Source: Clostridia bacterium (GTDB taxonomy: Bacteria; Bacillota; Peptococcia; DRI-13; SM3-B62). From it: 64,000 bases of DNA. The notes under the pieces are model-generated. The model made no database searches and had not been told where the DNA came from. It saw nothing but the letters and a program-made list of their open reading frames with translations. The position numbers and the translations under genes are program-made. The first letter of the stretch is position 1. The number at the start of each line of letters is the position of its first letter. The stretch lies in assembly GCA_018432615.1 (NCBI GenBank), contig JAHDSQ010000007.1, positions 21,300-85,299 of the forward strand. Reading direction: 5' to 3'. Of this stretch, positions 45,827 through 56,109 are shown one piece after another.

Positions 45827-47092
45827 ATGGCTAATACTAAGAATATATGGATCTTAAATCACTATGCTGCTTATATGTATTTAAATAAAGCAGGTAGGCA
45901 TTATTGGTTTGCAGAAAATCTTAGAAAACAGGGCTATGATCCTACGATTTTTTGCGCTTCTGATATACACAACTCAAATGAATATATAAATCTAGATAAC
46001 TTATACAAAATAGATACAATAGAAGATATTCCTTTTGTGTTTGTTAAAACACCTCAGTATAGCGGCAATGGTATTTCACGGATAAAGAATATGGTTACAT
46101 TTTTTATTAATGTGATTAGAGTTTCAAAAAAATATTTGATTAATCATGATCGACCAGATGTTATTTTAGCATCAAGTGTTCATCCATTAACTTTAGTAGC
46201 AGGTATCATTATTGCAAAGAAATTCAAAATTCCATGTATTTGTGAAGTTCGTGATCTGTGGCCTGAGAGTATAGTTGAGTTTGGAAATCTTAAACGAAAA
46301 AGCTTTTTAGCAAAAATATTATACCAAGGTGAAAAGTGGATTTACAAGAATGCGGATAAGATTATATTCACAATGGAAGGTGGAAAGGACTATATTAAAA
46401 ATCAAAAATGGGATCAGGAAAATGGAGGGCCAGTAGACATAAATAAAGTAAATCATATAAATAATGGCGTAGATCTCAATGCTTATATAAAGAATATCGA
46501 AGAAAATAATTTTGAAGACGATGACCTTGATGACAATAATTATTTTAAGATTATTTATACTGGATCAATCAGGAAGGCAAATAATATAGAAATAATAATA
46601 AATTCAGCTAAGTATGTCTTAAATAAAGGTCATGATAATATAAAATTTATAATTTATGGAGATGGAGACGAGAAAGATCGACTGCAGAAAAAATCTATTC
46701 ACGAAAATATTAGCAACGTTGTCTTTAAAGGGAGAGTTGAGAAAAAGTACGTTCCATTTATATTATCAAAATCAGATTTAAATATTTTAAACTACTCAAA
46801 TCATGAAATTTGGAAGTATGGCGGAAGTCAAAATAAAAATTTTGAATACCTGGCTTCAGGGAAACCAATTTTGAGCACAATAACAATGGGTTATGACATA
46901 ATTGAAAAATATAATGCCGGTGTTTCATTAAAGAAACAAGATCCTGAAACTATAGGAAATGCAATAATTTCGATTTTCGATATGGATAAAAATGATTATG
47001 AAAAAACAGCAAAAAATGCTAGAAATGCTGCTCTTGACTATGATTTTAAAGTATTAACTAGAAAGTTAATTGATATTATTGAGAGTATTTAG
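45827..47092 (+). CDS. Family 4 glycosyltransferase, WbuB-like
   Basis: About 421 residues, GT-B fold. N terminus IWILNHYAAYMYLNKAGRHYWFAENLRKQGYDPTIF is typical of WbuB-type transferases; the donor-binding part has IYTGSIRKANNIEIIINSAKYV and the late Glu region FEYLASGKPILSTI. Transfers an unknown sugar to the lipid-linked intermediate at the inner membrane face. ATG 45827 chosen (GGGGTG upstream); the in-frame start at 45779 would run into the FemAB gene. Confidence 0.88.
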   Translation: MANTKNIWILNHYAAYMYLNKAGRHYWFAENLRKQGYDPTIFCASDIHNSNEYINLDNLYKIDTIEDIPFVFVKTPQYSGNGISRIKNMVTFFINVIRVSKKYLINHDRPDVILASSVHPLTLVAGIIIAKKFKIPCICEVRDLWPESIVEFGNLKRKSFLAKILYQGEKWIYKNADKIIFTMEGGKDYIKNQKWDQENGGPVDINKVNHINNGVDLNAYIKNIEENNFEDDDLDDNNYFKIIYTGSIRKANNIEIIINSAKYVLNKGHDNIKFIIYGDGDEKDRLQKKSIHENISNVVFKGRVEKKYVPFILSKSDLNILNYSNHEIWKYGGSQNKNFEYLASGKPILSTITMGYDIIEKYNAGVSLKKQDPETIGNAIISIFDMDKNDYEKTAKNARNAALDYDFKVLTRKLIDIIESI

Positions 47093-47122
47093 TTAAGAAC
47101 TTGATAGAGAGGAAAGAAAAAA

Positions 47123-48229
47123 ATGAAATTATTAACAATTATTGGTGCCCGACCACAATTTATTAAAGCTGCACCATTTTCAGAAGAGTTTAGAAAAAAC
47201 AACGAAGAAATTCTTGTTCATACAGGACAACATTATGATGTAAATATGTCAGATATATTCTTTGATGAGTTGGGGATCCCTAAACCAAATTACAACTTGG
47301 GTGTAGGATCTGGTAGTCATGGGAAACAAACGGCTAGTATGCTAGAAGGAATAGAAGAAATCTTACTAAAAGAAAAGCCAGATGGACTTCTAGTTTATGG
47401 TGATACTAATTCAACACTTGCAGGTGCTTTAGCTGCAAGCAAGCTTCATATCCCAGTTTATCATGTAGAAGCAGGTCTTCGCAGTTACAACAAATTAATG
47501 CCAGAAGAGCAGAATAGAATTTTGACAGATCATATTTCTGATATGTTGTTGTGCCCTACACAAACTGCAGTAGATAATCTTAAAAAAGAAGGTATTACAG
47601 CTGGAGTATTAAATACCGGAGATATTATGTATGATACTGTACTTAGAAATATTGGTATAGCGAACGAAAAATATTCTAATGGATTATGGTTCGATGAAAT
47701 AGTCAGAGAAAATGGTGAAATAAGCAAAATTAGTGAAGATGGATATTACTTAGCGACCATTCATAGAGCTGAAAATACTGACAATCCAGAAAAACTTTCA
47801 AATATTTTCAAAGCATTTAGTGAGTTGGATAAGCCTGTGTTATTACCACTTCATCCAAGGACTAAAAAATTAATAGAGAATCTCGAAGTTGGAATGAAGA
47901 ATATTATAATCATTAATCCAGTTGGTTGCCTACTAATGCTCTATTTAACGTCTAACGCTTATATGGTAGTAACGGATTCGGGAGGCTTACAGAAAGAAGC
48001 ATATTTTCTTAAGACTCCATGTACAACGCTAAGGGATCAAACTGAATGGGTTGAAACATTAGAAAATTCATGGAATGTCTTAAGTCAGATAGATCTCAAT
48101 GAGATTAAAGCCAAGGTGCAACGTGAATTAACGTGTTTACAGCATCCGCAACCTAAGTATTTCGGTGAAGGAAATGCTGCATTAAAAATATGTCAGGCAA
48201 TTGTCAATGGAGGAATATTAAATGAATAA
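47123..48229 (+). CDS. wecB: Non-hydrolysing UDP-N-acetylglucosamine 2-epimerase family (WecB/WbpI-like)
   Basis: 368-residue GT-B-fold epimerase. Motifs: MKLLTIIGARPQFIKAAP, VHTGQHYD, VYGDTNSTLAGALAASK, HVEAGLRSYNKLMPEEQNR, TIHRAENTDN and VVTDSGGLQKEA. Given the neighbouring WbpA-, WbpB-, WbpD- and WbpE-like genes, the substrate may be UDP-GlcNAc3NAcA (WbpI role) rather than UDP-GlcNAc. Overlaps the next gene by 8 bp. Confidence 0.92.
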   Translation: MKLLTIIGARPQFIKAAPFSEEFRKNNEEILVHTGQHYDVNMSDIFFDELGIPKPNYNLGVGSGSHGKQTASMLEGIEEILLKEKPDGLLVYGDTNSTLAGALAASKLHIPVYHVEAGLRSYNKLMPEEQNRILTDHISDMLLCPTQTAVDNLKKEGITAGVLNTGDIMYDTVLRNIGIANEKYSNGLWFDEIVRENGEISKISEDGYYLATIHRAENTDNPEKLSNIFKAFSELDKPVLLPLHPRTKKLIENLEVGMKNIIIINPVGCLLMLYLTSNAYMVVTDSGGLQKEAYFLKTPCTTLRDQTEWVETLENSWNVLSQIDLNEIKAKVQRELTCLQHPQPKYFGEGNAALKICQAIVNGGILNE

Positions 48230-49529
48230 TATCAAAAAGAAGTTAATGGACAAAACAGCAACGCTAGGTGTCGTAGGATTAGGGTATGTAGGATTACCTC
48301 TAGCTGTAGAAAAAGCTAAGGCAGGATTTAAGACTATAGGTTTTGACGTTCAAGAATCTAAAGTTGAAATGGTCAATGCGGGTAAGAATTACATTGGTGA
48401 TGTTGTTAATGAAGATATTGAAGAAATTGTTAAGTCAGGATTACTATCTGCTACAACGGATTTCGCTCAGGTAGCATCAGCTGATTGCGTTTGTATTGCT
48501 GTGCCGACGCCACTTGATGCATATCAACAACCAGATATCAGCTACGTTAAAGCTTCAGCCGAGAGTATAGTGCCATACATGCATAAAGATATGTTAATTG
48601 TTCTTGAATCAACTACATATCCAGGAACTACAGAAGAGTTGTTGATGCCTATTCTAGAAAAATCTGGATTAAAATGTGGAGTGGATTTTCATCTTGCTTT
48701 TTCACCTGAAAGGGTAGATCCAGGAAATCTTATTTATAAAACAAAAAATACTCCTAAAGTAGTAGGAGGAATCACGCCTGAATGTACAGATGTTGCTGCA
48801 GCAATGTATGAAGCAATTCTTGAGGCACCTATTCACAGAGTATCATCTCCTGCAGTAGCTGAGATGGAAAAAATCCTCGAAAATACTTATAGAAATGTAA
48901 ATATTGGACTCGTTAATGAGTTGGCTATTTTGAGCAATAAAATGGGCATTAATTTCTGGGAAGTTGTAGATGCAGCTAAATCAAAACCTTATGGTTTCCA
49001 AGCGTTCTATCCAGGTCCGGGTCTTGGAGGACACTGTATTCCGTTAGATCCTTATTACTTATCATGGAAGGCAAGAGAATATGGATTCCATACATCTATG
49101 ATTGAGTCCTCTATGATGGTGAATGACAGAATGCCGGAATACTGCGCTGAGAGATCAAGCAAGATTCTAAATAGATTCAAGAAAGCTATGAATGGTGCTA
49201 GAATCTTAATTCTTGGTGTTGCATATAAGCAGGACATTGACGATTACAGAGAAAGTCCTGCTATTCGAGTAATAGAAGAACTTGAAAAGGGGGGGGCGGA
49301 AGTAGTTTATTATGACCCATTTGTCTCTGAATACCGTGAACATGGTGTAGTTAAGAAAGGTGAGCCTGAACTCACAGTAGAACTTATAGAAAATGCAGAC
49401 CTTGTAATTGTAACTACTGCTCACACAAATGTTGATTATGATTTCGTACAGAAACATGCTAAGGCAATCTTTGATACTAAGAATGCAATGAAGCAAGTAG
49501 AATCACGTGAAAATATTGAGTTGCTTTAA
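48222..49529 (+). CDS. UDP-sugar 6-dehydrogenase (WbpA/WecC-like)
   Basis: 435-residue NAD-dependent dehydrogenase that oxidises the C6 hydroxyl of a UDP-HexNAc to a uronic acid. N-terminal Rossmann GLGYVGLPLAVEKAKAGF, VESTTYPGTTEELL (reads LESTTYPGT), AFSPERVDPGN, the central KILENTYRNVNIGLVNELA and the catalytic Cys in GPGLGGHCIPLDPYYLSWKA. C-terminal domain ILGVAYKQDIDDYRESP. Full length. Confidence 0.94.
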   Translation: MNNIKKKLMDKTATLGVVGLGYVGLPLAVEKAKAGFKTIGFDVQESKVEMVNAGKNYIGDVVNEDIEEIVKSGLLSATTDFAQVASADCVCIAVPTPLDAYQQPDISYVKASAESIVPYMHKDMLIVLESTTYPGTTEELLMPILEKSGLKCGVDFHLAFSPERVDPGNLIYKTKNTPKVVGGITPECTDVAAAMYEAILEAPIHRVSSPAVAEMEKILENTYRNVNIGLVNELAILSNKMGINFWEVVDAAKSKPYGFQAFYPGPGLGGHCIPLDPYYLSWKAREYGFHTSMIESSMMVNDRMPEYCAERSSKILNRFKKAMNGARILILGVAYKQDIDDYRESPAIRVIEELEKGGAEVVYYDPFVSEYREHGVVKKGEPELTVELIENADLVIVTTAHTNVDYDFVQKHAKAIFDTKNAMKQVESRENIELL

Positions 49530-49541
49530 GGAGGACTTACT

Positions 49542-50624
49542 TTGAGTTTAAAATATGCGATTATCGGATGTGGAAGAATTTCACCAAATCATATAGCAGC
49601 TGCAATTGAAAACAACTTGAACATTGTAGCTTTATGTGATGTTGAAGAATCAAAAATGGATACAATCATTAAGAATTTCAAACTATCAGATGAAACAAAG
49701 AAATATGTTGATTATAAGGAAATGCTTCAAAATGAGAAACCTGAACTTGTAGCCATATGCACTGAAAGTGGTAAACATGGTCAGATAGCTTTAGATTGTA
49801 TAGATGCTGGAGCAAATCTTATTATCGAAAAACCGATAGCTCTTTCTTTAGAAGAAGCAGATTTAATTATTGAGAAAGCCAATGAAAAGAACATAAAGGT
49901 TAGTGCATGTCATCAGAATAGATTCAACAAATCTGTACAAAAGATTAGAGAAGCTGTCGAAGCTGATAGGTTTGGAAGATTGATGCATGGAACTGCCCAC
50001 ATCAGATGGAACAGAGGAGAAGATTATTATACTCAAGCACCTTGGAGGGGTACTTGGGAGCAAGATGGTGGCGCTCTAATGAATCAGTGCATCCATAATA
50101 TTGATCTGTTAAGATGGATGATGGGTGATGAAATAACAGAAGTTGTAGGTATGACAGATAATTTAATCCACGGATTCATTGATGCTGAAGATTTGGGCAT
50201 GGCCCTGGTAAAGTTTTCAAATGGAAGCTATGGAATTATTGAGGGGACTACCAATATTTATCCAAAGAATCTTGAAGAAACCTTATATATCTTCGGAGAA
50301 AAAGGAACTGTTAAAGCAGGTGGAAAGTCTGTAAACTTAATTGAAGAATGGCAGTTTGCTGATAAACTGGATGATAAGGAAGAAGTCAAAGAGAAATACC
50401 ATGAAAATCCACCTAATGTATATGGATTTGGTCATAATCCACTCTATACAGATGTGATTGATGCAATTAAGAACGATAGACAACCTTATGTAACAGCAGT
50501 TGATGGAAGAAATGCACTTGAGTTAGTACTTGCTATTTACAAGTCAGCAGCGGAAGGAAAGAGTGTAAAACTTCCACTTGATAAGTGCAGTACATTAGAT
50601 TTTAAAGGAAGGTTCGACAGATGA
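49542..50624 (+). CDS. Gfo/Idh/MocA oxidoreductase, WbpB-like
   Basis: 360 residues. N-terminal Rossmann ([21 protein letters not shown]), the [12 protein letters not shown] catalytic-Lys motif (EKP), and the C-terminal beta-sheet domain. In the WbpABDE pathway this enzyme oxidises C3 of the UDP-GlcNAc uronic acid. TTG start with GGAGGAC eight bases upstream. Overlaps the acetyltransferase gene by 4 bp. Confidence 0.9.
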   Translation: MSLKYAIIGCGRISPNHIAAAIENNLNIVALCDVEESKMDTIIKNFKLSDETKKYVDYKEMLQNEKPELVAICTESGKHGQIALDCIDAGANLIIEKPIALSLEEADLIIEKANEKNIKVSACHQNRFNKSVQKIREAVEADRFGRLMHGTAHIRWNRGEDYYTQAPWRGTWEQDGGALMNQCIHNIDLLRWMMGDEITEVVGMTDNLIHGFIDAEDLGMALVKFSNGSYGIIEGTTNIYPKNLEETLYIFGEKGTVKAGGKSVNLIEEWQFADKLDDKEEVKEKYHENPPNVYGFGHNPLYTDVIDAIKNDRQPYVTAVDGRNALELVLAIYKSAAEGKSVKLPLDKCSTLDFKGRFDR

Positions 50625-51181
50625 GCTACTTCGTCCATGAGAGCAGTTATATAGATGATAACGTATCAATAGGTGAAGGTACAAAAATATGGCACTTCTG
50701 TCATGTCCACAAAGGTGCTCAGATTGGCGAGAAGTGTTCCTTGGGTCAAAACGTAAATGTATCGAATAACGTAAAAATTGGTAATGGTGTTAAGATCCAA
50801 AATAATGTATCCGTTTATGAAGGTGTTGAACTTGAGAATTATGTATTTTGTGGTCCTTCGATGGTATTCACAAATGATTTAACGCCAAGAAGCAAATATC
50901 CCAAAGGAGCTGCTGGGTATAAAAGAACTCTGGTTAAATACGGAGCGTCTATAGGCGCAAATGCAACGATTGTATGCGGTAACACCATCGGTGAATGGGC
51001 AATGATTGCTTCTGGAGCAGTAGTGACAAAAGATGTTCCAGCCTATGCACTAATGGCAGGTGTTCCTGCAAAACAAATAGGATGGGTCTGTGAATGCGGA
51101 GTACCTCTAAAAGACAATTTGAAGTGTAGCGAATGTGAAAGAGAATACACAATAGAAAATAACGAATTAAAAGAAAAGTAA
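50621..51181 (+). CDS. Left-handed beta-helix N-acetyltransferase, WbpD-like
   Basis: 186 residues dominated by hexapeptide repeats ([46 protein letters not shown]), with [18 protein letters not shown] and the C-terminal Cys-rich [16 protein letters not shown], as in WbpD, which acetylates the 3-amino group of the UDP-2-acetamido-3-amino uronic acid. Trimeric, cytoplasmic. ATGA overlap with the upstream gene. Confidence 0.92.
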   Translation: MSYFVHESSYIDDNVSIGEGTKIWHFCHVHKGAQIGEKCSLGQNVNVSNNVKIGNGVKIQNNVSVYEGVELENYVFCGPSMVFTNDLTPRSKYPKGAAGYKRTLVKYGASIGANATIVCGNTIGEWAMIASGAVVTKDVPAYALMAGVPAKQIGWVCECGVPLKDNLKCSECEREYTIENNELKEK

Positions 51182-51200
51182 ATTGAGGGGAGTGTTGACT

Positions 51201-52328
51201 ATGGAATTTAGAGACTTAAAAGCTCAATACGATAAATATAAAATCGAAATTGATTCAGCAATTCAAGAAGTTATAAGTAACACGAATTTTATCGGTGGCA
51301 AAGAAGTGAATACGCTAGAGCAAAGACTAGCGGAGTATGTGGGTGTTAAATACTGTATTACATGCGCAAATGGAACTGAAGCCATGACTCTCCTCATGAT
51401 GGCATGGGATATAAAAGAAGGGGATGCTGTTTTCGTTCCAGACTTTACATTCTTCTCAACTGGTGAAATTGTTTCCTTTAGAGGGGCTACACCAATATTT
51501 GTAGATGTTGATAGGGATACTTTTAATATTGATCCCATTAAACTAGAAAAGGAAATTAACAAAGTGTTGAAAGAAGGTAAATTAACTCCAAAGGTCATTA
51601 TCCCAGTAGACTTATTTGGGTTACCTGCTGATCATATTGAAATTGAGAAAATTGCGAAGACGTATAGTTTGAGAGTTCTAGAAGATGCTGCTCAAGGCTT
51701 TGGTGGAAGTATAAATGGCAAGAGAGCTTGTAGTTTTGGAGATGCAGCAACAACATCTTTCTTCCCAGCAAAACCATTAGGGTGTTATGGTGATGGTGGA
51801 GCCATTTTTACTAATGATAGTGAGTTGGCTGAACTTCTTAATTCATTGAAGGTTCATGGTAAAGGGGATAATAAGTACGACAACGTGAGAATCGGTGTTA
51901 ATTCGAGACTTGACTCAATCCAAGCTGCTGTTCTAAACGTTAAGCTAACTGCCTTTATCGAACATGAACTGGAAGATGTAAATAGAGTGTATAGACTATA
52001 TACTGAGAAGCTTAAAGAGATTGTAGATACACCAATTATTCCGGAAGGATATGTATCGAGCTTTGCTCAGTATACGATAAAGTTAAAGAACAAAGAAGAA
52101 CGAGATGCATTGCAAGCCAAGTTAAAAGAAGAAAGCATCCCAAGTATGGTTTATTATACAAAGCCAATGCATAAACAAGGTGCTTTTGCCGAGTATGACT
52201 ATGATGACAGTGACTTTGAAGTGACTAATGGGCTTTGTGATACAGTACTTTCTTTACCAATGCATCCTTATTTGAGTGATAAGGATGTTAATTCAGTAGT
52301 GGAAGTGATAGCAGATTACTTGAAATAG
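51201..52328 (+). CDS. DegT/DnrJ/EryC1 aminotransferase, WbpE-like
   Basis: 375-residue PLP aminotransferase. N terminus MEFRDLKAQYDKYKIEIDSA, VLEDAAQGFGGSINGKRACSFGDAATTSFFPAKPLGCYGDGGA with the PLP Lys in FFPAKPLG; this FFPAKPLG form is typical of WbpE, which aminates the 3-keto sugar. ATG 51201 with GAGGGG upstream rather than TTG 51183. Distinct from the PglE-like enzyme at 42519. Confidence 0.92.
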   Translation: MEFRDLKAQYDKYKIEIDSAIQEVISNTNFIGGKEVNTLEQRLAEYVGVKYCITCANGTEAMTLLMMAWDIKEGDAVFVPDFTFFSTGEIVSFRGATPIFVDVDRDTFNIDPIKLEKEINKVLKEGKLTPKVIIPVDLFGLPADHIEIEKIAKTYSLRVLEDAAQGFGGSINGKRACSFGDAATTSFFPAKPLGCYGDGGAIFTNDSELAELLNSLKVHGKGDNKYDNVRIGVNSRLDSIQAAVLNVKLTAFIEHELEDVNRVYRLYTEKLKEIVDTPIIPEGYVSSFAQYTIKLKNKEERDALQAKLKEESIPSMVYYTKPMHKQGAFAEYDYDDSDFEVTNGLCDTVLSLPMHPYLSDKDVNSVVEVIADYLK

Positions 52329-52356
52329 AAAAGAAGAATGAATGGGAGTATTGCCA

Positions 52357-53502
52357 ATGATTGAAAATTCAACTAATCAGACAAAAGTATGCCATGTCAC
52401 GAGTGTTCATCTTAGGTATGATGTACGAATATTTCATAAAGAGTGCAAATCGTTAGCTAATAATGGATTTGATGTTACATTATTAGTTAACGATAATCTG
52501 CAAAATGAAGCTATAGATGGAGTTAAGGTTGTATCTACTCAGATGAAACCAAAAAATCGATATGAACGTATGGTTAAATCCAAAAAGAAAATAAAAACAT
52601 TGATGATTGAGATCGATGCGGATATATATCATTTTCATGATCCAGAATTGCTGCCAGAAGCAGCTTGGATAAGAAAAAAAGGAAAGAAAGTAATATTTGA
52701 TTTTCATGAAGATGTAACCGAATTGATATTTTTTAAAAATTGGATTCCTAAATCTTTTAGAAAAATTATTGCTAGAGGTTATAAATTATATGAATCCCAA
52801 AAGATAGTGAAATTTGATGCTCTAGTATCAGTTACGCCAAAGTTTGTAAAACGACTATCCAAATATAATGACAAGACATATATGGTTACAAATTTCCCTT
52901 CCCTAATGAATGCCGTAAATAAAATGAATTATAGAGGCGAACAAGTAAATATTTGTTTTGCTGGAGGGATATCATCTGAATGGAATCATGGTAATATTAT
53001 TGAAGCAATAGAAGATATTCCTAACCTGAAATATATTCTTGCTGGAAGAGGACCTCAAAAATACTTAGAAGGCTTAAAAACATTATCTGGTTGGGAAAAA
53101 GTGAATTATTTAGGTGTTATTCCTCACGAGGAGGTCCTCGAAGTTTACAAGCAATCAGTTGTAGGAATGACATTATTAGATTACAATACACAAGTTGGTA
53201 AAGAAGGTACACTTGGTAACACTAAGATATTTGAATTCATGCAAGCAGGATTACCGGTGATATGTTCTAAAAATAGAATATGGGAAGGTATTATAAATAA
53301 ATATGAATGTGGTATAGCTGTAAATCCTGACAACATACTTGAGATAAGAGAAGCAATAAAAAAGCTAATATTAAATCCTGATTATGCAATAGAACTTGGA
53401 AAAAACGGACAAGAAGCAGTGAGGTTTGAATATAATTGGAAAACTCAAGAAAAAGTATTGTTAGAAATGTATCAAGAACTATTTGATGAAATAGGTGAGT
53501 AA
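52357..53502 (+). CDS. Family 4 glycosyltransferase
   Basis: About 381 residues. GT-B: N terminus VCHVTSVHLRYDVRIFHKECKSLANNGFDVTLLV, middle DIYHFHDPELLPEAAWIRK, donor region ILAGRGPQKYLEGL and the Glu-containing KIFEFMQAGLPVICS. Donor and acceptor unknown. ATG 52357 preferred because GGGAG lies eight bases upstream; ATG 52342 lies before it. The stop is directly followed by the ATG of the flippase gene. Confidence 0.85.
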   Translation: MIENSTNQTKVCHVTSVHLRYDVRIFHKECKSLANNGFDVTLLVNDNLQNEAIDGVKVVSTQMKPKNRYERMVKSKKKIKTLMIEIDADIYHFHDPELLPEAAWIRKKGKKVIFDFHEDVTELIFFKNWIPKSFRKIIARGYKLYESQKIVKFDALVSVTPKFVKRLSKYNDKTYMVTNFPSLMNAVNKMNYRGEQVNICFAGGISSEWNHGNIIEAIEDIPNLKYILAGRGPQKYLEGLKTLSGWEKVNYLGVIPHEEVLEVYKQSVVGMTLLDYNTQVGKEGTLGNTKIFEFMQAGLPVICSKNRIWEGIINKYECGIAVNPDNILEIREAIKKLILNPDYAIELGKNGQEAVRFEYNWKTQEKVLLEMYQELFDEIGE

Positions 53503-54999
53503 ATGAGGAGTGATACTAAATCATTAATTGGATTATTTAAGAATGGAGTTATTCTCTCAATAATAGGTAAATTGTTATCTTTCTTAATTACTTTTTTTCT
53601 CTTATATCAATTTGGTACAAATAGAGAACTTGATATATTTATTACCACAAGTGGCTTCATTATTATGATTAATATGATTATAAATAAAGCGTATTTAAAT
53701 ACTTTTCCTACGATATATTTAAATCTAAAAGACAATGAAAAAAATGATTTTATGAGTAGTCTACTTATTTTTACCGTAAGTTTAGCATTGGCAATATTTG
53801 TATTATTTTTCATGGGTAGTAATATTTTGATTAAAATTCTAGCCCCAGGATTTGATATAAATGAGCTAGCTATTAGTTCAGGTATAATTAAATTATTGTC
53901 AATTAGTTTGGTTTTCAATGTGATATCTTCAATTATACTCGCATATTTGAAGGCGATTGATAAAACTGATTATATATATATTAAGGAAGTGATTGTATAC
54001 ATAGTCGTTTTATTTTTCATGGCAATATTTAAAAACAACGATATTAATTATATTAGTTTATATTACGTTTTAGCGTATTTTTTTTCATTTGTGTTTTTAT
54101 GTATAATTTTTATAAAAAATTACAGATTGAATTTTAGTATAAATGTCAATTTGTTTATAAAGTATAGTCGAGGATTTTTATTTATAGCTACTCCAATTCT
54201 TCTGTCATCAGGGGTTAACGAAGTAAAAAATATTATTGACAAGGTGTTTGCGTCATATCTTCAAGATGGAGGTATCTCAGCAATTAATTTTTCATATAGG
54301 ATTATTGGTCTTCCTGTAAATATTCTCGGCGGTGTACTAGTAACTGTAATTTTTACAAGACTTATAAAAGCTTCTAAATCTGATGTTTTTAACTATAAAA
54401 TAATGGAATTATCTACGTTAGTAGCCACAATATCAATTCCGGTAAGTTTTTTCGTTTTCTTTAGCTCCGAAAACATAGCAAGCATTTTTTCTGGATTAAA
54501 CAGCAGTATAAGTAGTGAACTTCTAAGTGGTACGATCGCTGCTTACAGTTTCTGCATATTTGGCAATGCAATGATATTATTAATGAATACAGTTTTTTAT
54601 GCTAAAGGAGAAAGTAGGAAAACATTAGTTTTATCTTTTATTGTTACTATTCTAAACATTGTGTTTAACTCATTGTTAATTAGATCTATGGGAGCAGCTG
54701 GCCTTGCTCTATCAACAACTCTAGCCTCTGTTATAACATATATTGTTAGTGTTGTTTTATTTAATAAAGAGTCTAATAGTTTTTCTAAAAGTATAACAGT
54801 TGCGATTCTTAAAATTCTTTTTTTGAGTATTCCATCTGTAATTATATTTTATTTTGAGTTTCCTAGCATATTTTCTATTGGGGGGCTATATAGCGAAGTA
54901 TATAAACTAATAATTTATGGAGTGATTTTTGTAATAATCAACTCGTTAATATTCTATTTGTCTAGAAACGTATTGAAAAGGGGATTTAAGAATGAGTGA
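53503..54999 (+). CDS. MurJ/Wzx-type lipid-linked oligosaccharide flippase
   Basis: 498 residues with about 14 hydrophobic segments. N-terminal GKLLSFLITFFLLYQFGTNRELDIF and ILAPGFDINELA resemble MurJ/MviN-like members of the MOP superfamily, here most likely the exporter of the lipid-linked repeat unit. Very AT-rich. Overlaps the next gene by 8 bp. Confidence 0.85.
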   Translation: MRSDTKSLIGLFKNGVILSIIGKLLSFLITFFLLYQFGTNRELDIFITTSGFIIMINMIINKAYLNTFPTIYLNLKDNEKNDFMSSLLIFTVSLALAIFVLFFMGSNILIKILAPGFDINELAISSGIIKLLSISLVFNVISSIILAYLKAIDKTDYIYIKEVIVYIVVLFFMAIFKNNDINYISLYYVLAYFFSFVFLCIIFIKNYRLNFSINVNLFIKYSRGFLFIATPILLSSGVNEVKNIIDKVFASYLQDGGISAINFSYRIIGLPVNILGGVLVTVIFTRLIKASKSDVFNYKIMELSTLVATISIPVSFFVFFSSENIASIFSGLNSSISSELLSGTIAAYSFCIFGNAMILLMNTVFYAKGESRKTLVLSFIVTILNIVFNSLLIRSMGAAGLALSTTLASVITYIVSVVLFNKESNSFSKSITVAILKILFLSIPSVIIFYFEFPSIFSIGGLYSEVYKLIIYGVIFVIINSLIFYLSRNVLKRGFKNE

Positions 55000-56071
55000 T
55001 ATAAATTGGATTCATAAAAGAGTAATAGCTTTATACGAAAACCCACAAACTTGGATTGATCCTTATGATACAGAAGATTATTCAAACAAGTTCGTTAGAA
55101 GAGTACTAAAATTAATTATGTTATTTGCTCCTAAAATATTATATAAGTCACGGATTGTTAAAAATCACATCTGGTCAGAAAACTATGAGTTAATTGGACA
55201 ATGTTTCATGAATCTAGGCGATATTAAACGTGCAGAGAAGGTATATTTTGATTTATTAAAGCTGACAAATGGAGACTTATACTGGGGACTTCCAATTGAG
55301 TGGAAATCTGGTAAATATTCTTTCCCTCCAAATACAATGATGTCTACAACAACGTCTGAAATTGCACTTTTCTTTGTTGAGCTAAGTCGAGTTAGTAGTG
55401 TGGTTGATAACTCTGTTTTAAAAGATATTGCGTACAATTTGATTAACAGTTTAAATAAAGTGTATGAAGACGAAAATTTAATTATTTTAGGTTATACTCC
55501 CTTTGATGAATATCGTGTTAACAATGCCAATTTGTTAGTAGCAGCAGCATTATATGAAATTGGACAAGTTATTAGTGATAGTAAATTAATCAATATATCT
55601 GTAAAAATTACTAACGCATGCCTAGATGGTATTGATCTAGATGGTGGTATCCCATATACAATGAATGGCCACATTTATGACTCTTATCATCAAGTTTTTT
55701 CATTAAGGGCATTAAAAATTTTAAGTTCTATATCAAAAGAAGTTCATTCAACTTATGAAAAATCTATAGATTATTTAAAAAATGATCTAATGAGTAGAAA
55801 TGGGATTGTATATTTAACTCCAAGAAAGAAAAGAATCGACATGCAGGGTGCTGCTGAAGCTCTTCGTTTTTTTTCAATGATTAATGATAAAGAAATGATT
55901 ATAAAGATTAAGAAGCAAATTCAGGTAAATCTAACTATGAAAAATAAAGTCTTAATTCAAAGACGGTGGAAATTAAATAAGTACTTTTCGATTAAATCAA
56001 ATGTCCTTTTTACGAGACAAGGAGAACTTAGAATTTTGCTAGCACAAATACTAGCCATGGATGTTTATTAG
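54992..56071 (+). CDS. Unknown helical protein in the glycan cassette (possible alpha/alpha toroid)
   Basis: 359 residues, no signal peptide or membrane segments. Mostly alpha-helical with repeated helix-loop units (YELIGQCFMNLGDIKRAEKVYF, NANLLVAAALYEIGQVI, DSYHQVFSLRALKIL) and aromatic/Gly loops (YWGLPIEWKSGKYSFPPN, LDGGIPYTMNGHIYDSYHQ), reminiscent of six-hairpin glycosidase or heparinase folds. I do not recognise the family. Position between flippase and polymerase suggests a glycan-modifying or assembly role. Confidence 0.55.
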   Translation: MSDINWIHKRVIALYENPQTWIDPYDTEDYSNKFVRRVLKLIMLFAPKILYKSRIVKNHIWSENYELIGQCFMNLGDIKRAEKVYFDLLKLTNGDLYWGLPIEWKSGKYSFPPNTMMSTTTSEIALFFVELSRVSSVVDNSVLKDIAYNLINSLNKVYEDENLIILGYTPFDEYRVNNANLLVAAALYEIGQVISDSKLINISVKITNACLDGIDLDGGIPYTMNGHIYDSYHQVFSLRALKILSSISKEVHSTYEKSIDYLKNDLMSRNGIVYLTPRKKRIDMQGAAEALRFFSMINDKEMIIKIKKQIQVNLTMKNKVLIQRRWKLNKYFSIKSNVLFTRQGELRILLAQILAMDVY

Positions 56072-56109
56072 ATACCTAGAAAGCAAACTATTAAGAGGGA
56101 GATTCTGGA

